Below, piece after piece: positions 61,534 to 64,000 of a stretch of 64,000 nt of DNA. The stretch spans positions 124,001 to 188,000 of the forward strand of contig CBDDIB010000001.1 in the NCBI GenBank assembly GCA_965228695.1, read 5' to 3'. This DNA is from JAJFJD01 sp965228695. GTDB lineage: Bacteria > Pseudomonadota > Alphaproteobacteria > UBA8366. The notes beneath the pieces are model-generated. The model saw only the letters and a list, made by a program, of their open reading frames with translations, was not told where the DNA came from and searched no databases. How positions within the stretch are numbered: the first letter of the stretch is position 1; each line of letters starts with the position of its first letter. The translations under genes and the position numbers were made by a program.

Positions 61534-62382
61534 ATGCCGAAAACTCAGTCCAACCGTCACATCCTGGCCGGAACGCTCCTGGCGGGCGTTATCCTGGCCG
61601 GAACGGCCGCAGCCCCGGACGCCGAGGCGCGAACGGCCCAGAAACGCTTGCCGATGCAAGGTTTATGCGCCGCCGCCATCGACCGGCAAGAGGCGCGGCA
61701 TAAGATTCCGAAGAAGCTGCTGCAAGCCATCTCCATGGTCGAATCCGGGCGCTGGGACCCGAAGACCCGCAGCAAGATCGCCTGGCCCTGGACGGTGACG
61801 GCCAACGGCAAGGGGCGCTTTTTTCCCACCAAGCAGGCAGCGATCGCCCATGTGATGAAACTGAAGGGTCAGGGCATCCGCGTCATCGACGTCGGCTGCA
61901 TGCAGGTGAACCTGCATTACCATCCGAAGGCATTTAAATCGTTGAGCGCGGCCTTCGACCCCAAGCGCAACGCCGATTACGCGGCAAGATTCCTGACGCG
62001 GCTGAAGCGCGAGCACCGAAGCTGGCGCAAGGCGGTGCAGCACTATCATTCGGCGACGCCCGCCAAGCGCGTCCCCTACCAGAACAAAGTCTATGCCGCC
62101 TGGCAGGACACCAAACGCCAATCCGCCCGTCCGGGCGCGACCACCGCGCGGACCCGCCTGCAGCGGACCGGACGCCAGATCGAGCGGGCGCATCGCGCGA
62201 AATTGTCGCGATACAAACGGCCCAGCCGGGCGGCCGCGATCCGAAAATCCGCCACCGCGCCGAAGAAAACCGGAAATTACCTATCGAAATGGCCGCCGCG
62301 GAGCGTCAAAGAACAGCGCCGTGCCCAGAACCTCGCCCGGATCTGGGCCATGGAAGCGCGGCAAGGCGCGAAAAAGCGCTAA
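61534..62382 (+). CDS. lytic transglycosylase SLT-domain protein
   Basis: A 282-residue exported protein. The ATG at 61534 follows GGGGAGACGAAAG and gives a signal peptide (ILAGTLLAGVILAGTAAAPDAEA). The SLT-like core has Glu70-Ser71 (ISMVESGRW), the expected catalytic glutamate-serine pair, then GCMQVNLHYHPKAF and YAARFLTRLKREH. It likely cuts peptidoglycan glycan strands in the periplasm. The C-terminal third is basic and low in complexity, an uncommon tail. Confidence 0.85.
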   Translation: MPKTQSNRHILAGTLLAGVILAGTAAAPDAEARTAQKRLPMQGLCAAAIDRQEARHKIPKKLLQAISMVESGRWDPKTRSKIAWPWTVTANGKGRFFPTKQAAIAHVMKLKGQGIRVIDVGCMQVNLHYHPKAFKSLSAAFDPKRNADYAARFLTRLKREHRSWRKAVQHYHSATPAKRVPYQNKVYAAWQDTKRQSARPGATTARTRLQRTGRQIERAHRAKLSRYKRPSRAAAIRKSATAPKKTGNYLSKWPPRSVKEQRRAQNLARIWAMEARQGAKKR

Positions 62383-62454
62383 AATCCGATCTCGTACGCG
62401 TATGTAACGGCCGAAATTGGTCTCGCTGTCCCCATATTGCCACCGTACGCGCGT

Positions 62455-63435
62455 TCAGCCCCATAACGCCGGCACCGGCGGGTGGATGATGCTGCCATCG
62501 AATTGGAGCGGCGGGTCGCGGTCCTTCGCCAAAAGCAGCGGACCGTCCAAATCGACGAAGGCCGCGCCCTGCGCCACGAGCAGCGCGGGCGCCATGGCCA
62601 GCGACGTGGAGATCATGCAGCCGACCATGATCTTCAGGCCCGCGGCGACAGCGGCATCCCGCAACGCGAGCGCCTCGGTCAGGCCGCCGGTCTTGTCCAG
62701 CTTGATGTTGATGACATCGTACAGCGCGGCCATACGGTCGATGTCCTGACGCGTATGGCAGGATTCGTCGGCGCAGATCGGCACCGGATGCGCCACCTCG
62801 GACAGCATATCGTCCTCGCCTTCCGGCAACGGCTGCTCGATCATCTGCACATGTAGTTTTTTAAGTTCCGTGGAGAAAGGCTCGACCATGCCGACGCTCC
62901 AGCCCTCGTTCGCATCGACGATCAAACGGGCGTTCGGGGCGTTTTCGCGTACGGCGGCCACCCGGTCCAGGTCACCGTCGCCGGTCAGCTTGATCTTCAA
63001 CAACGGCCGGTACGCGTTTGCGCGCGCGCTTTCGGCCATCACGTCCGGCGTATCCACGCTGATCGTGTACGCCGTCTCCGCGGTTTGCAAATCCTCAAGC
63101 CCCGCCAGCGTCCACGCCCGTACACCTGCCCGTTTCGCCTCGATATCCCAGAGGGCGCAGTCGAGCGCGTTCCGCGCCGCCCCCGCCGGCATTGTTTCCT
63201 GCAACGACTGACGGTCCACGGCGCCGCTTTCCACCTTTGGCCCGATCGCTTCGAGGGCGGCGGTGACGCTTTCCTGACTCTCGTCGTAGCGCGGGTTGGC
63301 CATGCATTCGCCGCGGCCGATATGCGCCCCGTCGTTCAGTTCGACGACGACGATTTCGGTCTGGGTCCGCGTCCCGCGGGAGATCTTGAAGGCCGCGGCG
63401 AGCGGCCAGATTTCCGATCTGACCGTAACCTGCAT
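62455..63435 (-). CDS. dgcA: N-acetyl-D-glutamate racemase-type enolase-superfamily enzyme (DgcA)
   Basis: A 326-residue enolase-superfamily enzyme of the dipeptide-epimerase branch. Lys147/Lys149 (LLKIKL), the metal ligands Asp174, Glu200 and Asp223, and Lys245 on the other face (INIKLDKTGG) form the expected two-base site. It would usually be called L-Ala-D/L-Glu epimerase. The upstream DUF1611 gene overlaps it (TGATG), the pairing described for DgcN-DgcA, in which D-glutamate is N-acetylated and then racemised. I favour that role on context. Confidence 0.75.
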   Translation of the reverse strand: MQVTVRSEIWPLAAAFKISRGTRTQTEIVVVELNDGAHIGRGECMANPRYDESQESVTAALEAIGPKVESGAVDRQSLQETMPAGAARNALDCALWDIEAKRAGVRAWTLAGLEDLQTAETAYTISVDTPDVMAESARANAYRPLLKIKLTGDGDLDRVAAVRENAPNARLIVDANEGWSVGMVEPFSTELKKLHVQMIEQPLPEGEDDMLSEVAHPVPICADESCHTRQDIDRMAALYDVINIKLDKTGGLTEALALRDAAVAAGLKIMVGCMISTSLAMAPALLVAQGAAFVDLDGPLLLAKDRDPPLQFDGSIIHPPVPALWG

Positions 63436-64000
63436 CAGGTCAGCGCATCGACGATGCGGGCGACGCCGTTCTTCAACGGATCGACCGCCGGCAGCCCGGT
63501 CTCCGCCTCCGCCGCACCCAATATGTCGGCGGTTTCCGCCTCGGACAGGCGCGAGGTGTTGATCGCCACACCGACGCAGCGGATGTCGGGATTGGTCAGG
63601 CGCCCGGCCGCGATATTCGCGTCGATGGTTTCCGTCAGACTGTGGACCGGAATCGTGGGCGTACCGCGCATATGCGGCCGCCCCGGATCGTGACACACGA
63701 CGACCGCATCGGGCTGCGAACCATGCAGCAGACCAAGCGTCACGCCGGCATAGGCCGCATGGAACAGCGAGCCTTGTCCCTCGACTACGTCCCAATGGTC
63801 CGGATCGTTATCCGGCGACAGTTTCTCCGCCACGCCCGAGACAAAATCCGACACCACGGCGTCGACCGATACGCCTTCGCCCGCGATGAAGATGCCGGTT
63901 TGTCCGGTCGCGCGGAATGTCGCCTTCATGCCGCGCGCGTGCATCTCGCGCTCGACAGCGAGCGAGGTATACATCTTGCCGACCGACACGTCAGTGCCGA
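63435..64000 (-). CDS. dgcN: DUF1611/DgcN D-glutamate N-acetyltransferase (partial)
   Basis: The 3' portion of a DUF1611-family gene, running off the window on the leftward strand (about 188 residues visible of a usual 330 or so). The reading frame stays open at 64000 and includes a P-loop-like G-T-D-V-S-V-G-K-M-Y-T at the edge, characteristic of the family. The rest, including VVEGQGSLFHAAYAGVTLGLLHGS, is the conserved C-terminal half. It overlaps dgcA by one nucleotide (TGATG). In DgcN-DgcA systems this enzyme N-acetylates D-glutamate. Confidence 0.78.
   Translation of the reverse strand, partial: GTDVSVGKMYTSLAVEREMHARGMKATFRATGQTGIFIAGEGVSVDAVVSDFVSGVAEKLSPDNDPDHWDVVEGQGSLFHAAYAGVTLGLLHGSQPDAVVVCHDPGRPHMRGTPTIPVHSLTETIDANIAAGRLTNPDIRCVGVAINTSRLSEAETADILGAAEAETGLPAVDPLKNGVARIVDALT

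Noticed and set aside
1..64000. CRISPR array, prophage, insertion sequence or defence island
   Set aside because: No spaced repeats, integrase, transposase, phage structural or restriction-type gene was found on either strand.

Overview
The window reads as chromosomal DNA of a GC-rich heterotrophic alphaproteobacterium, probably a marine or soil Rhodospirillales-like lineage. The support is a general amino-acid aap operon, a CpdR-type response regulator, three TRAP systems, many oxidoreductases with an alphaproteobacterial flavour, and GC-rich codons throughout. No sequence database was searched, so the taxonomy is inference. Genes are tightly packed. I see no insertion sequence, prophage, CRISPR array, rRNA gene or replication origin, and one tRNA gene (Val-GAC).

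Region by region. 1-3,271: the end of a YkgJ-type cysteine-cluster protein, an S41 lipoprotein protease, then a haem-oxygenase-fold protein carrying a likely diiron ligand set, translationally coupled to a GlcG/HbpS protein. 3,283-8,852: a leftward unit (CoxL-type molybdenum hydroxylase subunit, Ldh-family dehydrogenase, RidA) divergent from a ThDP enzyme. 8,860-13,494: a class-V aminotransferase-fold enzyme, then Nudix, PiT phosphate permease and MFS. 13,499-20,819: a LacI regulator divergent from a DctPQM TRAP operon with SMP-30, an HpsN-like dehydrogenase and an SDR; a perfect 20-bp palindrome lies over the predicted transcription start. 20,905-30,215: MAPEG, GFA, enoyl-CoA hydratase, EamA permease, glyoxalase II, a second class-V enzyme, a carboxyltransferase, a cupin, an orphan family-5 binding protein and a DUF502 protein.

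30,429-43,691 looks like an organic-acid catabolic island: LysR, two TauD/TfdA dioxygenases, MmgE/PrpD, an HpcH/HpaI aldolase, a 2-hydroxyacid dehydrogenase, a TAXI-TRAP transporter, RraA and a DctPQM transporter. 43,838-50,440 holds an APH-kinase fusion, a structured intergenic segment ending in an intrinsic terminator (candidate small RNA or leader), and aapJQMP with its terminator. 50,522-58,525: a small membrane protein, an AhpD-like protein, an MFS permease and a leftward dipeptide-type ABC operon. 58,718-64,000: a two-gene unit with a winged-helix protein, tRNA-Val, a CpdR-like regulator, GNAT, a lytic-transglycosylase-like protein, and the DgcA/DgcN pair for D-glutamate use (dgcN runs off the end).

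The common theme is capture of dilute organic and amino acids: many periplasmic binding proteins, with strong hairpins at four binding-protein/permease junctions, feeding oxidative and aldol-type catabolic enzymes. Nothing is clearly an undescribed defence or mobile system. The most unusual leads are the diiron-type HDO/HbpS pair, the solitary CoxL-type subunit operon, the LacI palindrome and the structured element upstream of aapJ.
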